The position numbers and the translations under genes are program-made. From positions 92,407,501 through 92,471,500 of the forward strand of contig NC_091254.1 in the NCBI RefSeq assembly GCF_042477335.2: DNA of 64,000 nt. Direction: 5' to 3'. This stretch comes from Ovis canadensis (lineage: Eukaryota > Chordata > Mammalia > Artiodactyla > Bovidae). Positions 24,138 through 53,213 of the stretch are shown here, one piece after another (within the stretch, counting starts at the first letter, position 1; each line of letters begins with the position of its first letter). The notes under the pieces are model-generated. The model was not told where the DNA came from, did not search any database, and saw only the letters and a program-made list of their open reading frames with translations.

Positions 24138-24317
24138 CCCGGGCTTATGATAATGTCTAGGATGCTGCAGGGGCTTAAATATATATCTATTAATGAGACT
24201 TTTACAAATCACCCTGGGGATAGAGTAGTCAGGAAAACCAGATTTGCAGGAGACAGACATTCATCATATAAACAAACACACGATCTAGAATTGCACCCTG
24301 GTAAGACCTGTGAAGTC

Positions 24318-24500
24318 TCAGGGTACAAATCTGCCTGCCAGCGCAGGAGACTCTTGTTCCATCCCTGGGTGGGGAAGATCCCCTAGAGAAGGAAATGGCC
24401 ACCCACTCCAGTATTCTGGCCTGGAAAATACCATGGACAGAGGAACCTCATGGGCTACAGTCCAAGGGGTGGCAATTTAGCAACTAAACAACAAAAGACC
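24318..24500 (+). mobile_element. Bov-tA SINE (diverged)
   Basis: CTGCCTGCCAGCGCAGGAGA to GGCAATTTAGCAACTAAACA; head eroded. Confidence 0.8.
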
Positions 24501-24596
24501 TGTGAAGGGGAGGCACTGAGCTTGTACACAGTCACCTGGTCTCATTGAAGGAAGGAAGCATCTGGCAGAAAGTGACATTTGACTGACATCCAGATG

Positions 24597-24820
24597 TGGC
24601 CTTCCCAGGTGGCTCTAGTGGTGAAGCACCCACCTGCTAATGCAGAGGACGTAAGAGACTCAGGTTCTGTCCCTGGCTTGGGAAGATCCCCTGGAGTAGG
24701 AAAGGGCAACCCACTCCAGTATTGCCTGAAGAACCCATGGATGGAGGAGCCTGCAGGGCTACAGTCCATGGGGTCACAAAGCGGTGGATACCACTGAAGC
24801 AACTTAGCACCTAGCACACG
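24597..24820 (+). mobile_element. Bov-tA SINE
   Basis: Head GGCCTTCCCAGGTGGCTC and body to GGTGGATACCACTGAAGCAA. Confidence 0.85.
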
Positions 24821-25324
24821 GAGGATAAGGGGAATTAAGTAAATAAAGGAGAAAAGGGAGGAGATAGCATTCAGAGAAGGGAAACATGGTCCACAGGCAG
24901 ACGAGAGTGAGGTGGAGGTAAAGAGAGAGAGAGAGCCAGTTTGGCTCTTTGTTTTCATAGCAGAGGGTTTTAGGCAGGGGAGTTACATGATCACATATGT
25001 GTACACGATTTACTTTCCATTATCTGTGCACAGGTCAGGTTAGAAATGTCAGTGCATGGGATTGGGCAGGGACCTAGGAGCAGAAATAAATGGTTTATAA
25101 GAATAAGGGCAAAAGAAGATGTGATGATATCATGAGAGGTGAAGGCCATTCAGTGGAGGGACAGCCTGCCCCTCTGTACCTAGGCATTTCCTGAGGCTGT
25201 GATTACAATCTAATATATTAATTGACCTCCATCATGAGTCTATAATGAGTAATAATTTGTGTTTAGTTCATGTCTAAGAAACTCCGAGGATGCAATAACA
25301 CCAGCACCCTGGGCTTTATGGAGC

Positions 25325-25432
25325 TGTCGCTGTCATGAGGAGAAGAGACACCGGTCAGACAGAGAAGCCAGGTGGGCTGAAGTTCGTGGGGTCCCAAAGA
25401 GTCAGACATGACTGAGTGACTAAGCATGCAAG
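25325..25432 (+). mobile_element. Bov-tA SINE fragment
   Basis: Only the right part: AAGCCAGGTGGGCTGAAGTT to AGTCAGACATGACTGAGTGA. Confidence 0.65.
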
Positions 25433-25611
25433 CACAGGTAAATAACGAGGAAATCAACAGCAGCAGGGTTGTGGTCATGGGGTTTGGATAATCTTCCTCT
25501 TTGGTGTGAAATCTTTTGGTAGTTTGCAACATTTTTCTCTAATTTAGTTTACTTAGGTGATAAAATTTATAAATATGACAACTTTTCACAGAGAAATTTC
25601 TTTCTTTTTTT

Positions 25612-25752
25612 AAAAAAATATATTTATTTGGCTCTTCTGAGTCTTAGTTGTGGCATGTGGGATCTAGTTCCCTGGCCAGGGATTGAACCTGAAACCTGGG
25701 CCTCCTGCCTTGGTAGTGTGGAGTCTTACACTAGGCCACCAGGGAGGTCCCT
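25612..25752 (-). mobile_element. CHR-type SINE, antisense
   Basis: ATATATTTATTTGGCTCTTC, GGGATCTAGTTCCCTGGCCA and GTCTTACACTAGGCCACCAG follow the CHR layout; internal region deleted relative to the 29.5-30.4 kb copy. Confidence 0.7.
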
Positions 25753-26094
25753 CAAAGAGAAATTTCCATCAATAGTGATTCAGGTGAGAAAGTGTTCATA
25801 CCACTCCCAAGTTTTACTCTTGGCTTGGTTGACAATCATTAGAAAAACATGTCCTTTTGTTGATGATCTTTGTTGTTGTTGTTGGGTTTTTTTTTTTTTG
25901 GTGAAAGTGCAACTAAAAAGATAATTCTTGTCAGTGACCATTATTTAAAAGCAAACAAACTCCAAACAAAACAAACCAGATTGTTACACTTTTATTAATC
26001 ATGTGTTACATTCTTTCTGGTCTATAGGTTCCAGGAAGCTCAGCTCTACATTTTATACACAAATGCAGCGATTTTCCTTTCTCTATGTTTCTTG

Positions 26095-26180
26095 TTTTTA
26101 AATAAATTTATATTAGAGTATGGTTGCTTTACAATGCTGTGTTAGTTTCTAATGTACAGCAAAGTGAATCACCCATACAT
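26095..26180 (-). mobile_element. L1 3'-end fragment, antisense
   Basis: TATATTAGAGTATGGTTGCT then TTACAATGCTGTGTTAG and a GTACAGCAAAGTGAATCA motif. Confidence 0.7.
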
Positions 26181-26401
26181 AAACATATGTGCTCAGTCTT
26201 GTCCAACTCTTTGTGACCCCATGGACTGTAGCACCCCAGGATCCTCTGCCTGTGGAATTTATTTACCAGGCAAGAATATTGGAGGGGGATGCCGATTCCT
26301 ATACCAGGAGGTCTTCCTGACCCAGGGATCAAACCCAAGTTTCTTGTGTCTCCTGCATTGGCAGGTGGATTCTTTACCGCTAGCACCCACCTGGAAAGCC
26401 T
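26181..26401 (-). mobile_element. Bov-tA SINE
   Basis: CAGTCTTGTCCAACTCTTTG to head CTAGCACCCACCTGGAAAGC, antisense. Confidence 0.85.
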
Positions 26402-26945
26402 ATCAGTTCAGTTCAGTCACTCAGTCGTGTCCGACGCTTTGTGACCCCATGAATCCCAGCACAGCAGGCCTCCCTGTCCACCACCAACTCCTGGGGTTTA
26501 CCCAAACTCATGTCCATCGAGTCAGTGATGCCATCCAGCCATCTCATCCTCTCTCGTCCCCTTCTCCTCCTGCCCCCAATCCCTCCCAGCATCAGGGTCT
26601 TTTCCAATGAGTTAACTCTTCGCATGAAGTGGCTAAAGTATTGTAATTTCAGCTTCAGCATCAGTCCTTCCAATGAACACCCAGGACTGATCTCCTTTAG
26701 GATGGACTTGCTGGATCTCCTTGCAGTCCAAGGGACTCTCAAGAGTCTTCTCCAACACCACAGTTCAAAAGCATCAATTCTTCAGTGCTCAGCTTTTTTT
26801 ATAGTCCAACTCTCACATCCATACATGACCCCTTGAAAAACCATAGCCTTGACTAGATGGACCTTTGTTGGCAAAGTAATGTCTCTGCTTTTTAATATGC
26901 TATCTAGGTCGGTCATAACTTTCCTTCGAAGGAGTAAGCATCATG
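26402..26945 (-). mobile_element. BovB LINE, 3' part
   Basis: Minus-strand 3' end at left (CAGTTCAGTTCAGTCACTCA). Minus-strand peptide [20 protein letters not shown] and related frames match BovB. 5'-truncated near 26945. Confidence 0.9.
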
Positions 26946-27210
26946 GGAAGCCCATACATAGACATAAATGCCCTCCCTTTTAGATTTCATTCCCATTCAT
27001 TCTGATGTTTCTGATAAGAATATTCTCCTCTTCTGTTGCTGTTCAGCCGCTGTCCTGTCTGACTTTTTGTGGCCTCATGAACTGCAGCATGCATATATAT
27101 TCTCTTATATATGTTCCAGATTAGCTTTGTTCAGACATCCCCACCTTGCTGCACAGAGAGCTGGTCCCAAAGGCAAAACTCCATTTAATCTGAGGAAGGA
27201 AGCTCTGTCT

Positions 27211-28945
27211 AGTTCAGTTCAGTTCAGTTCAGTTCAGTCTCTCAGTCGTGTCCGACTCTTTGCGACCCCATGAATCGCAGCATGCCAGGCCTCCCTGTTC
27301 ATCACCATCTCCCGGAGTTCACCCAGACTCATGTCCATCGAGTCTGTGATGCCATCCAGCCATCTCATCCTCAGTCATCCCCTTCTCTTCCTGCCCCCAA
27401 TCCCTCCCAGTATCAGACAGATTCTTTTCCAATGAGTCAACTCTTCACATGAGGTGGCCAAAGTACTGGAGCTTCAGCTTTAGCATCATTCCTTCCAAAG
27501 AAATCCCAGGGCTGATCTCCTTCAGAATGGACTGGTTGGATCTCCTTGCAGTCCAAGGGACTCTCACGAGTCTTCTCCAACACTACAGTTCAAAAGCATC
27601 AGTTCTTTGGTGCTTATCCTTCTTCACAGTCCAACTCTCTCATCCATACATGACCACAGGAAAAACCATAGCCTTGACTAGACGGACCTTAGTCAGCAAA
27701 ATAATGACTCTGCTTTTGAATATGCTATCTAGGTTGGTCATAACTTTTCTTCCAAGGAGTAAGCGTCTTTTCATTTCATGGCTGCAGTCACCATCTGCAG
27801 TAATTTTGGAGCCCCGAAAAATAAAGTCTGACACTGTTTCCACTGTTTCCCCATCTATTTCCCATGAAGTGATGGGACTGGATGCCATGATCTTCGTTTT
27901 CTGAATGTTGAGCTTTAAGAGCTTTAAGAGCTCTCCTCTTTCACTTTCATCAAGAGGCTTTTTAGCTCCTCTTCACTTTCTGCCATAAGGATGGTGTCAT
28001 CTGCATATCTGAGGTTATTGATATTTCTCCCAGCAATCTTGATTCCAGCTTGTGTTTCTTCCAGTCCAGCGTTTCTCATGATGTACTCTGCATAGAAGTT
28101 AAATAAGCAGGGTGACAATATACAGCCTTGACGTACTCCTTTTCCGATTTGGAACCAGTCTGTTGTTCCATGTCCAGTTCTAACTGTTGCTTCCTGACCT
28201 GCATACAGATTTCTCAAGAGGCAGGTCAGGTGGTCTGGTATTCCCATCTCTTTCAGAATTTTCCACAGTTTATCGTGATCCACACAGTCAAAGGCTTTGG
28301 CATAGTCAATAAAGCAGCAATAGATGTTTTTCTGGAACTCTCTTGCTTTTTCCATGATCCAGCGGATGTTGGCAATTTGATCTCTGGTTCCTCTGCCTTT
28401 TCTAAAACCAGCTTCAACATCAGGGAGTTCATGGTTCACGTATTGCTGAAGCCTGGCTTGGAGAATTTTGAGCATGACTTTACTAGCATGTGAGATGAGT
28501 GCAATTGTGCGGTAGTTTGAGCATTCTTTGGCATTGCCTTTCTTTGGAATTGGAATGAAAACCGCCCTTTTCCAGTCCTGTGGCCACTGCTGAGTTTTCC
28601 AAATTTGCTGGCATATTGAGTGCAGTACTTTCACAGCATCATCTTTCAGGATTTGAAACAGCTCCACTGGAATTCCATCACCCCCTTTGCTTTCTTCATA
28701 GTGATGCTTTGTAAGGCCCACTTGACTTCACATTCCAGGATGTCTGGGTCTAGATGAGTGATCACACCATCATGACTATCTGGGTCGTGAAGATCTTTTT
28801 TATACAGTTCTTCCGTGTATTCTTGCCACCTCTTCTTAATATCTTCTGCTTCTGTTAGGTCCAGACCATTTCTGTCCTTTATGGAGCCCATCTTTGCATG
28901 AAATGTTCCCTTGGTATCTCTAATTTTCTTGAAGCTCTGTCTAAG
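27211..28945 (-). mobile_element. BovB LINE with reverse-transcriptase segment (longest copy here)
   Basis: The 3' end at left carries an AGTTC microsatellite tail (27211-27237). Upstream (higher coordinates) a 265-codon open segment at 28721-27924 encodes RTE-type reverse transcriptase: FIDYAKAFDCVDHDK, RQGCILSPCLFNFYAEY and the catalytic YADD at 28007-27996. A second frame at 28891-28646 (IKDRNGLDLTEAEDIKKRWQ) is the upstream linker. Frameshifts near 27920 and 28690 and loss of the endonuclease region make it dead. It lies antisense in the probable BIVM first intron. Confidence 0.93.
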
Positions 28946-29204
28946 CAGAAGCTAAGTCTGAGATGAAGAGATAACAGGACAGGGCCTGGAACATTTCTGT
29001 CTATCCTGACCCACCCGGCCAGCCCCCTAAACCTTTGTTTACTGCCCCTCGCCATGGCCCCATGCTCTGTTTCATGTCCCACCGTCCTGGAACCCACCCA
29101 CACAAGCCCAACCCAGAAATTAGACCTCCCTCTATTCCCCACTGTGGCTTTTAGTGAAACACAGGAGAATAACAGAAAAGAAGTAGGAAATACTTTGCTC
29201 GCAG

Positions 29205-29259
29205 GGAGCTATATTCCATATCTTGTGATGAACCATGCTGGAAAAGGATATGAAAAAGG

Positions 29260-29291
<32 letters not shown>

Positions 29292-29400
29292 ACACGTATA
29301 TGTGTATATATATGTGTGTGTGAGCATAGCTAAGTCACTATTCTGTACAGCAGAAATTAATGCAACTTTGTAGATCAACTGTACTTCAACAAAATTTTTT
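29205..29400 (+). mobile_element. L1 3' end with (TG)n
   Basis: GCTAAGTCACTATTCTGTAC, AATTAATGCAACTTTGTAGA and CTGTACTTCAACAAAAT resemble the L1 3' UTR. A (TG)n run interrupts it at about 29266-29290. Confidence 0.6.
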
Positions 29401-29494
29401 AAAAAAGAAAATGCTTTGCTAGGGCATCTGCTAAGAGAGTAGCTTAGGGTTTGGCCTGTACAACCTCAGATACACAGAGCTTCTTCTCTCTTTT

Positions 29495-30427
29495 TTTTCC
29501 ATCAATTTTACTTATTTATTTTATTTTTGACTGCACTGGGTCTTTATTGCTGCATGAGCTTTTCTCTAGTTGTGGAGAGTGGGGGTGTTCTCTAGTTGTG
29601 GTGCATGGTCTGCTCGTTGCGGTGGCACCTCTTGTTGGGGGGCAAGGGCTCTCAGCCTGCAGGCTCGGTAGCTGTGGCTCGCAGGCTCTAGAGCGCAGGC
29701 TCAGTTGCTGTGGCTCGCGGGCTCTAGAGCGCAGGCTCGGTAGCTGTGGCTCGCGGGCTCTAGAGCGCAGGCTCGGTAGCTGTGGCTCGCGGGCTCTAGA
29801 GCGCAGGCTCGGTAGCTGTGGCTCGCGGGCTCTAGAGCGCAGGCTCGGTAGCTGTGGCTCGCGGGCTCTAGAGCGCAGGCTCGGTAGCTGTGGCTCGCGG
29901 GCTCTAGAGCGCAGGCTCGGTAGCTGTGGCTCGCGGGCTCTAGAGCGCAGGCTCGGTAGCTGTGGCTCGCGGGCTCTAGAGCGCAGGCTCGGTTGCTGTG
30001 GCTCGCGGGCTCTAGAGCGCAGGCTCGGTAGCTGTGGCTCGCGGGCTCTAGAGCGCAGGCTCGGTAGCTGTGGCTCGCGGGCTCTAGAGCGCAGGCTCGG
30101 TAGCTGTGGCTCGCGGGCTCTAGAGCGCAGGCTCGGTAGCTGTGGCTCGCGGGCTCTAGAGCGCAGGCTCGGTAGCTGTGGCTCGCGGGCTCTAGAGCGC
30201 AGGCTCGGTAGCTGTGGCTCGCCGGCTCTAGAGCGCAGGCTCAGTAGCTGTGGCTTGTGGGCTCAGCCTGCGGGCTTCAGCAGCTGTGGCTCGCGGGCTC
30301 TAGAGTACAGGCTCAGTACTTGTGGCCCACGGGCTTAGTTGCTCCCAGGCCTGTGGGATCTCTCTGGTTCAGAGATCGGTGTCTCCTGCCGGCAGCTTCT
30401 TTACCGTTGAGCCACGAGAGAAGCCCT
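29495..30427 (-). mobile_element. CHR-type SINE, antisense, expanded internally
   Basis: The left end (TTTATTTTATTTTTGACTGC, GGGTCTTTATTGCTGCATGA) and right end (GGGCTTAGTTGCTCCCAGG, TTACCGTTGAGCCACGAGAG) are a CHR SINE. Its middle segment is amplified into the 36-bp array described separately, making the element more than 900 bp long. Confidence 0.85.
29667..30335. repeat. 36-bp minisatellite, 18 full units plus a partial
   Basis: Units begin every 36 bp from 29667 to 30279, with a partial at 30315. The consensus unit starts GGTAGCTGTGGCTCGCGGGC and continues TCTAGAGCGCAGGCTC. Units at 29739-29990 (7) and 30027-30206 (5) are identical; edge units diverge. Each full unit has about four CpG and the palindrome GCTCTAGAGC. 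Because 36 is divisible by 3, the plus strand stays open with a 12-residue repeat LGSCGSRALERR, but that frame has no ATG. Confidence 0.97.
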
Positions 30428-30723
30428 ACCCAGAGCTTCTTTTTGAATCTTCGTCCATCATCACATCAGGAGAAGAAGAAGAAAAAACCGTCAAGGCGTC
30501 CTGTCAAGAGATCCGCTGCTCCTAGGATTTCTTGACCAAAAAGCAAAAAAACCGTGGAGGTTCCGCCTTTGGCAATGAAGCTCCCGCCAAACCAGCCCTC
30601 CTGCAAATAACTGAACTCTGCATAAAGTACTAAAAAAAAAAAAAATCACTGTCCGAAAGGTATGACTAGGGAGGAAGCATTCCTTCAAAAGAAAGAAAAT
30701 AAAATCTTCCCTGGGATATGTGG

Positions 30724-30931
30724 GGGCTTTCCTGGTGGCTCAGACAGTAAAGAGTCTGCCTGCAATGCAGGAGACCTGGGTTCTATCCCTGGGTTGGGAA
30801 GATCCAGTGGAGGAGGGCATGGCAACCCACTCCAGTATTCTGGCCTGCAGAATCCCATAGACAGAGGAGCCTGGTGGGCTACGGTCCATGGGGTTGCAAA
30901 GAGTTGGACAGGACTGACCGACTAAGCACAG
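30724..30931 (+). mobile_element. Bov-tA SINE
   Basis: Well-preserved head GCTTTCCTGGTGGCTCAGAC, B box GGGTTCTATCCC, body to GTTGGACAGGACTGACCGAC. Confidence 0.9.
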
Positions 30932-31074
30932 CACACAGGATGTGTGGGGTCCTCTTTGTGTGGTGCTCTGTTCCATAAATTCCACAAAGGACATGCAGTA
31001 GCTGTGCCGGTTTCTCCTCACAGACTCCAGGGCTCTTGTGGGAACCATCTTCTATGATTGCTTATCGCTTCCGT

Positions 31075-31156
31075 TGTTCAGTTGCTCAGTCCTGTCTGGT
31101 TCTTTGTGACTCCATGGACTGCAGCACTCAAGCCTTCCCTGTCCTTCACTATCTCC
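31075..31156 (-). mobile_element. BovB/ART2 3' fragment
   Basis: GTTGTTCAGTTGCTCAGTCC to CTTCACTATCTCCCAG; joined directly to the longer BovB copy that follows. Confidence 0.7.
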
Positions 31157-32250
31157 CAGTTCAGTTCAGTTGCTCAGTCGTGTCCGACTCTGTGACCCCG
31201 TGAATCGCAGCACGCCAAGCTTCCCTGTTCATCACCATCTCCTGGAGTTCACCCAGACTCACGTCCATTGAGTCCGTGATGCCATCCAGCCATCCCATTC
31301 TCGGTCATCCCCTTCTCCTCCTGCCCCCAATCCCTCCCAGCATCAGAGTCTTTTCCAATGAGTCAACTCTTCACATGAGGTGGCCAAAGTACTGGAGTTT
31401 CAGCTTTAGCATCATTCCTTCCAAAGAAATCCCAGGGCTGATCTCCTTCAGAATGGACTGGTTGGATCTCCTTGCAGTCCAAGGGACTCTCAAGAGTCTT
31501 CTCCAACACCACAGTTCAAAAGCATCAATTCTTCGGCCCTCATCCTTCTTCACAGTCCAACTCTCACATCCATACATGACCACAGGAAAAACCATAGCCT
31601 TGGCTAGACGGACCTTAGTCGGCAAAGTAATGTCTCTGCTTTTGAATATGCTATCTAGGTTGGTCATAACTTTTCTTCCAAGGAGTAAGCGTCTTTTCAT
31701 TTAATGGCTGCAGTCACCATCTGCAGTGATTTTGGAGCCCCCCAAAATAGTCTGACACTGTTTCCACTGTTTCCCCATTTATTTCCCATGAAGTGACGGG
31801 ACTGGATGCCATGATCTTCGTTTTCTGAATGTTGATCTTTAAGCCAACTTTTTCACTCTCCTCTTTCACTTTCATCAAGAGGCTTTTTAGCTCCTCTTCA
31901 CTTTCTGCCATAAGGATGGTGTCATCTGCATATCTGAGGTTATTGATATTTCTCCAGAAATGATTCCAGCTTGTGTTTCTTCCAGCCCAGCGTTTCTCAT
32001 GATGTACTCTGCATAGAAGTTTAATAAGTAAGGTGACAATATACAGCCTTGATGTACTCCTTTTCCTATTTGGAACCAGTCTGTTGTTCCATGTCCAGTT
32101 CTAACTGTTGCTTCCTGAGCTGCATAGTTTTCTCAAGAGGCAGGTTAGGTGGTCTGATATTCACATCTATTTCAGAATTTTCCACAGTTTATTGTGATCC
32201 ACACAGTCAAAGGCTTTGGCATAGTCAATAAAGCAGAAATAGATGTTGTG
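31157..32250 (-). mobile_element. BovB LINE, 3' part with RT remnant
   Basis: Same organisation as 27211-28945 but truncated at about 32250. Minus strand encodes LLMKVKEESEKVGLKINIQ and a disrupted YADD region, with several frameshifts. Confidence 0.9.
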
Positions 32251-32358
32251 CTCAAACTCATGTCCATCGAGTCGGTGATGCCATCCAAACATCTCATCTT
32301 CTGTTGACCCCTTCTCCTCCTGCCTTCAGTCTTTCCTGGCATCAGGTCCTTTCCAATG
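32251..32358 (-). mobile_element. BovB 3' fragment
   Basis: CTCAAACTCATGTCCATCGA to GGCATCAGGTCCTTTCCAAT, an independent piece of the BovB 3' region abutting the previous copy. Confidence 0.75.
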
Positions 32359-32415
32359 TATATTTTTAATTTATTTTTTAATTGAAGGATAATTGCTTTA
32401 CAGATTCCAGTGTCT
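32359..32415 (-). mobile_element. L1 3'-end fragment, antisense
   Basis: TTTTAATTGAAGGATAATTG then CTTTACAGATTCCAG, the reverse complement of the L1 3' terminus. Confidence 0.55.
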
Positions 32416-32861
32416 TAATCATCAGTTTTTGTTATTCAGTATTTGAGGATGGGTTTTACATAATCATTTTCCTGTAATCTGGGAAAACTATTCTCATTTC
32501 TAGTTTTTCACGTAAGTGAAGGGACAGAGACAATAACTGGTCACATTCCAGCTGGTGACCCAGGGTGGGTTTTATCTATGAAGTGGTCCCTTGGGAGGTG
32601 GGCTTACTCTGCTTGGGCACTTGCTTCAAGGGATCTCCCATATCACCTGGAATGGTTTGATTCACCAAGGTCTTCCTTTTGTTTAAATCTTCAACTTCCT
32701 CAGATAACCCTCGGTTGTTATTAAACTTTGTTTTCTTCCCCAAAGGCTAGGTGTACGCCTGAAACTCAGTTTTTCCTGAGACTGATCAGAAGTTAGTTAC
32801 TATGGGCTATGATTCATTGTGGTGATGCCTGCAGAGTTTTGAGATACGTATACACCATGTG

Positions 32862-33068
32862 TGTGTGCGTGCTAAGTTGCTTCAGTCATGTCTGACTCTT
32901 TGTGACCCTATGGACTGTAGCCCGCCAGGCTCCTCTGTCCATGGGATTCTCCAGGCAAGAACACTGAAATAGGTTGCCATGCCCTCCTCCAGGGGATCTT
33001 CCTGACCCCAGTCTTCTCCGGCTCCTGCCTTGCAGGCAGATTCTTTACCACTGAGCCACCAGGGAAGC
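32862..33068 (-). mobile_element. Bov-tA SINE
   Basis: Antisense; GCTTCAGTCATGTCTGACTC to head TTTACCACTGAGCCACCAGG. Confidence 0.87.
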
Positions 33069-33239
33069 TTATATACCATACAATTCACTTACTTATTTAT
33101 ATCCATCTATTTATATTTATTTCTTTATTGCTTATTTTGGGAGAACACACAGAGAAACAGTTTGTTTATTTAAGACAGAAACAAGACAGAGATACACGCC
33201 CAGAGAGAAAGGGGCATGGGCGTCTTACCTAATGAGGAG

Positions 33240-34030
33240 GAGCCCCTTGCACATATTTAAAGTGTCCAGTTCAGCAGCTCTTACTACATTCACAAAGTTG
33301 TGCGTTCATCATCACAATCAGGGAATATTTTCATTCCTCCAGGAAGAAACCCCATCACTGCCAATCTTCTTTCCCCTCACAAGCCCTTAGGTAATCCCTC
33401 ATCTAATTTCTGTCAGTGTAGCTTTTCCCAATCTGAGCATTTCATGTAAAAGGAGTTGCACTCTCTCTGGTCCTTTGTTACTGGCTTCTTTTACTTAGCA
33501 TAATGCTTTCAGGGTTCACCCATGTTGTAACATGGATCAGTATTTTGTTTCTTCTTATTGTCCAATAGTATTTCATCGTTTGGATAGAACTGAGTAGTTT
33601 CCTTTTCTTTTTTTTTTCAGCTATTATGAGTAGTACTGCTCTGGACATTTGTGTGGACAGACATCTCCAGTTCTCTTAGATATATTCTGAGGAGTGAAAT
33701 TGCTGGATCATATGCTAACTTCATGTATAACGTTTAGGGAGCTGTTTTCCAAAGTCACTGGAGCATTTTGCATTTCCACCAGCATTGTATGAGGGTTCCA
33801 GTTTCTCCACTTCCTTCTTGATCCTTATGATTATCTGTCTTTTCGATTCAAGCCGCTTGGATCAATATGAGGTGGTATCTCACTGTGGTTTTGATCTGCA
33901 TTTCCACGAAGGCTAGTGATGCACATCTTTTTATGTGCTTATTGATCGTTGCTACATCATCTTTGGAGAAATGACTGTGCAGATATTTTGCCCATCTTTA
34001 AATGGAGTCATTGGTCTTTTTATTATCCTA
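33240..34030 (+). mobile_element. Old L1 (L1M-type) 3' region
   Basis: Contains ACTTAGCATAATGCTTTCAG, GTGAAATTGCTGGATCATAT, CATTTCCACCAGCATTGTAT and GAGGTGGTATCTCACTGTGG, standard phrases of old mammalian L1 3' sequence. Orientation is tentative. Confidence 0.7.
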
Positions 34031-34033
34031 TTT

Positions 34034-34187
34034 GTTGTTCAGTCGCTAAGTCATCTCCGACTCTTTGTGACCCCATGGACTGCAACCTGCCAGGCCTCCC
34101 TGTCCCTTACTATCTCCTAGAGCTTTCCTAAGTTCATGTCCACTGAATCAGTGATACTATCCAACCATCTCATCCTTTATTATCCCA
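34034..34187 (-). mobile_element. BovB/ART2 3' fragment
   Basis: TTGTTCAGTCGCTAAGTCAT to CCATCTCATCCTTTATTATC, ending about 180 bp before the first BIVM coding exon. Confidence 0.75.
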
Positions 34188-34490
34188 AAGCATCATTTAA
34201 CAATAATTTTTAACCAGACAGATGGTCAGTGATCACAACTGAAGTGTACAGTAGTTGTGAAATAAATATTTATCGGACGAAGGCCTGTGAAACACTTAGA
34301 ATATATGTTTGCATTTTGCAGTGTCTAGTGGGTTGTTGATCTTTCTGTCTCCTCCCTCTTTCCTTAGGAGCCCATTTTTGCAGCTCTCACGTTTTTGCAG
34401 AATGCTGTAAACGATTGTCACAGCTGTTTCTCAAGAAATAGAAAGTGTGGCACCCTCTTCCTCACAACAGAACTTTCACAGTTGCGTTCA

Positions 34491-52244
<17,754 letters not shown>

Positions 52245-53005
52245 CCACGTTGGGTCCCTACGATGGCACACAGCTGGTCGATGCAGGACCGCGTTAAGGC
52301 AGTACGAGATTTTAAGTCTATGTTAAATAGGAACAGATCTTGTGGGGCAAAACATAACCTTGTAGTTCCTCCAGTAAGTAAGCTTGCATATGAATAGGAT
52401 GGGTGATTTCAGACATATAAACAGATAAGCACAGATTTTTTTTTTTTTTGTCCTTTTAAAATTAAGAGTATATAAACATTCTGGACAGTTTTGCAAAGTC
52501 CGATAAAATTACATATAAACAAATCAGACACAGTTTCATTCAATAGCATCATGATTTGAAATACTTAAGCATGAAGGGATTTCTCATGACTTGACCCCCA
52601 GATATTTGTTGCAGTTTTATTCCTAAGCCCAAAATTTAAGGTACTCTCTCTCTGCCCTTTAAAAAAAATTGGGGCTGTTGACTTCTAGTTTTTCTCTTGT
52701 GGTTAAAGCTCATTTCAAATAATTTAGTGAGTCTAGAAATTCCTTTTTACTTGTAGCGGTAACCTGCCTGCCTCGTATTTTTCCTGATTAACTTTCTCAG
52801 GATTCTCAATAAAGAGGCAAAAGAGAAAAGACTCCAGGCACTGATCTTTTCTGCTGGTGCAGATGGATGACTTCCTGCATCAACTTAGGTGTTCTGGACT
52901 TTCTTGGTATGTTGTTGTTACATATTGACAAGAACTTTAGGTCTTGAAAGACTTCTCTAAGTCTACAATAAACCTTGGTTTAGGAATAGAGTAAATGAAC
53001 AAGTG

Positions 53006-53213
53006 GGTTTCCCTGATGGCCCAGTGGTAAAGAACCCGCCTGCCAACGCAAGAGTCATGGGTTTGATCCCTGAGTCCGGAAGATCCCCTGGAGATGGAAA
53101 TGGCAACCCACTCCAGTATTCTTGCCTGGGAAATCCCATGGACAGAGGAGCCTGGTGGGCTATAGTCCATGGGGTCGAAAAGAGTCGGACATGACTTAGC
53201 AACTAAAACAACA
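53006..53213 (+). mobile_element. Bov-tA SINE in the BIVM 3' UTR region
   Basis: Head GGTTTCCCTGATGGCCCAGT, B box GGTTTGATCCC, body to GTCGGACATGACTTAGCAAC. Lies between the second and third AATAAA. Confidence 0.87.

Noticed and set aside
27924-28721. Reverse-transcriptase ORF as a functional gene or retron-like system
   Set aside because: It matches BovB RTE LINE, is truncated on the 5' side and interrupted by frameshifts; near-identical pieces recur at 23.6, 26.4, 31.2 and 57.3 kb.
29667-30335. CRISPR-like array
   Set aside because: Units are contiguous without unique spacers and the host is a mammal; it is a minisatellite inside a SINE.
29451-30338. 295-codon ORF with a 12-residue repeat as a real repeat protein
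   Set aside because: The frame has no ATG, is made of an antisense SINE, and is open only because the 36-bp unit is a multiple of three without a stop in that frame.
34395-34490. In-frame upstream extension of BIVM by 32 residues
   Set aside because: The extension begins at a TTG, has no ATG, and the ATG at 34491 gives the known family N-terminus.
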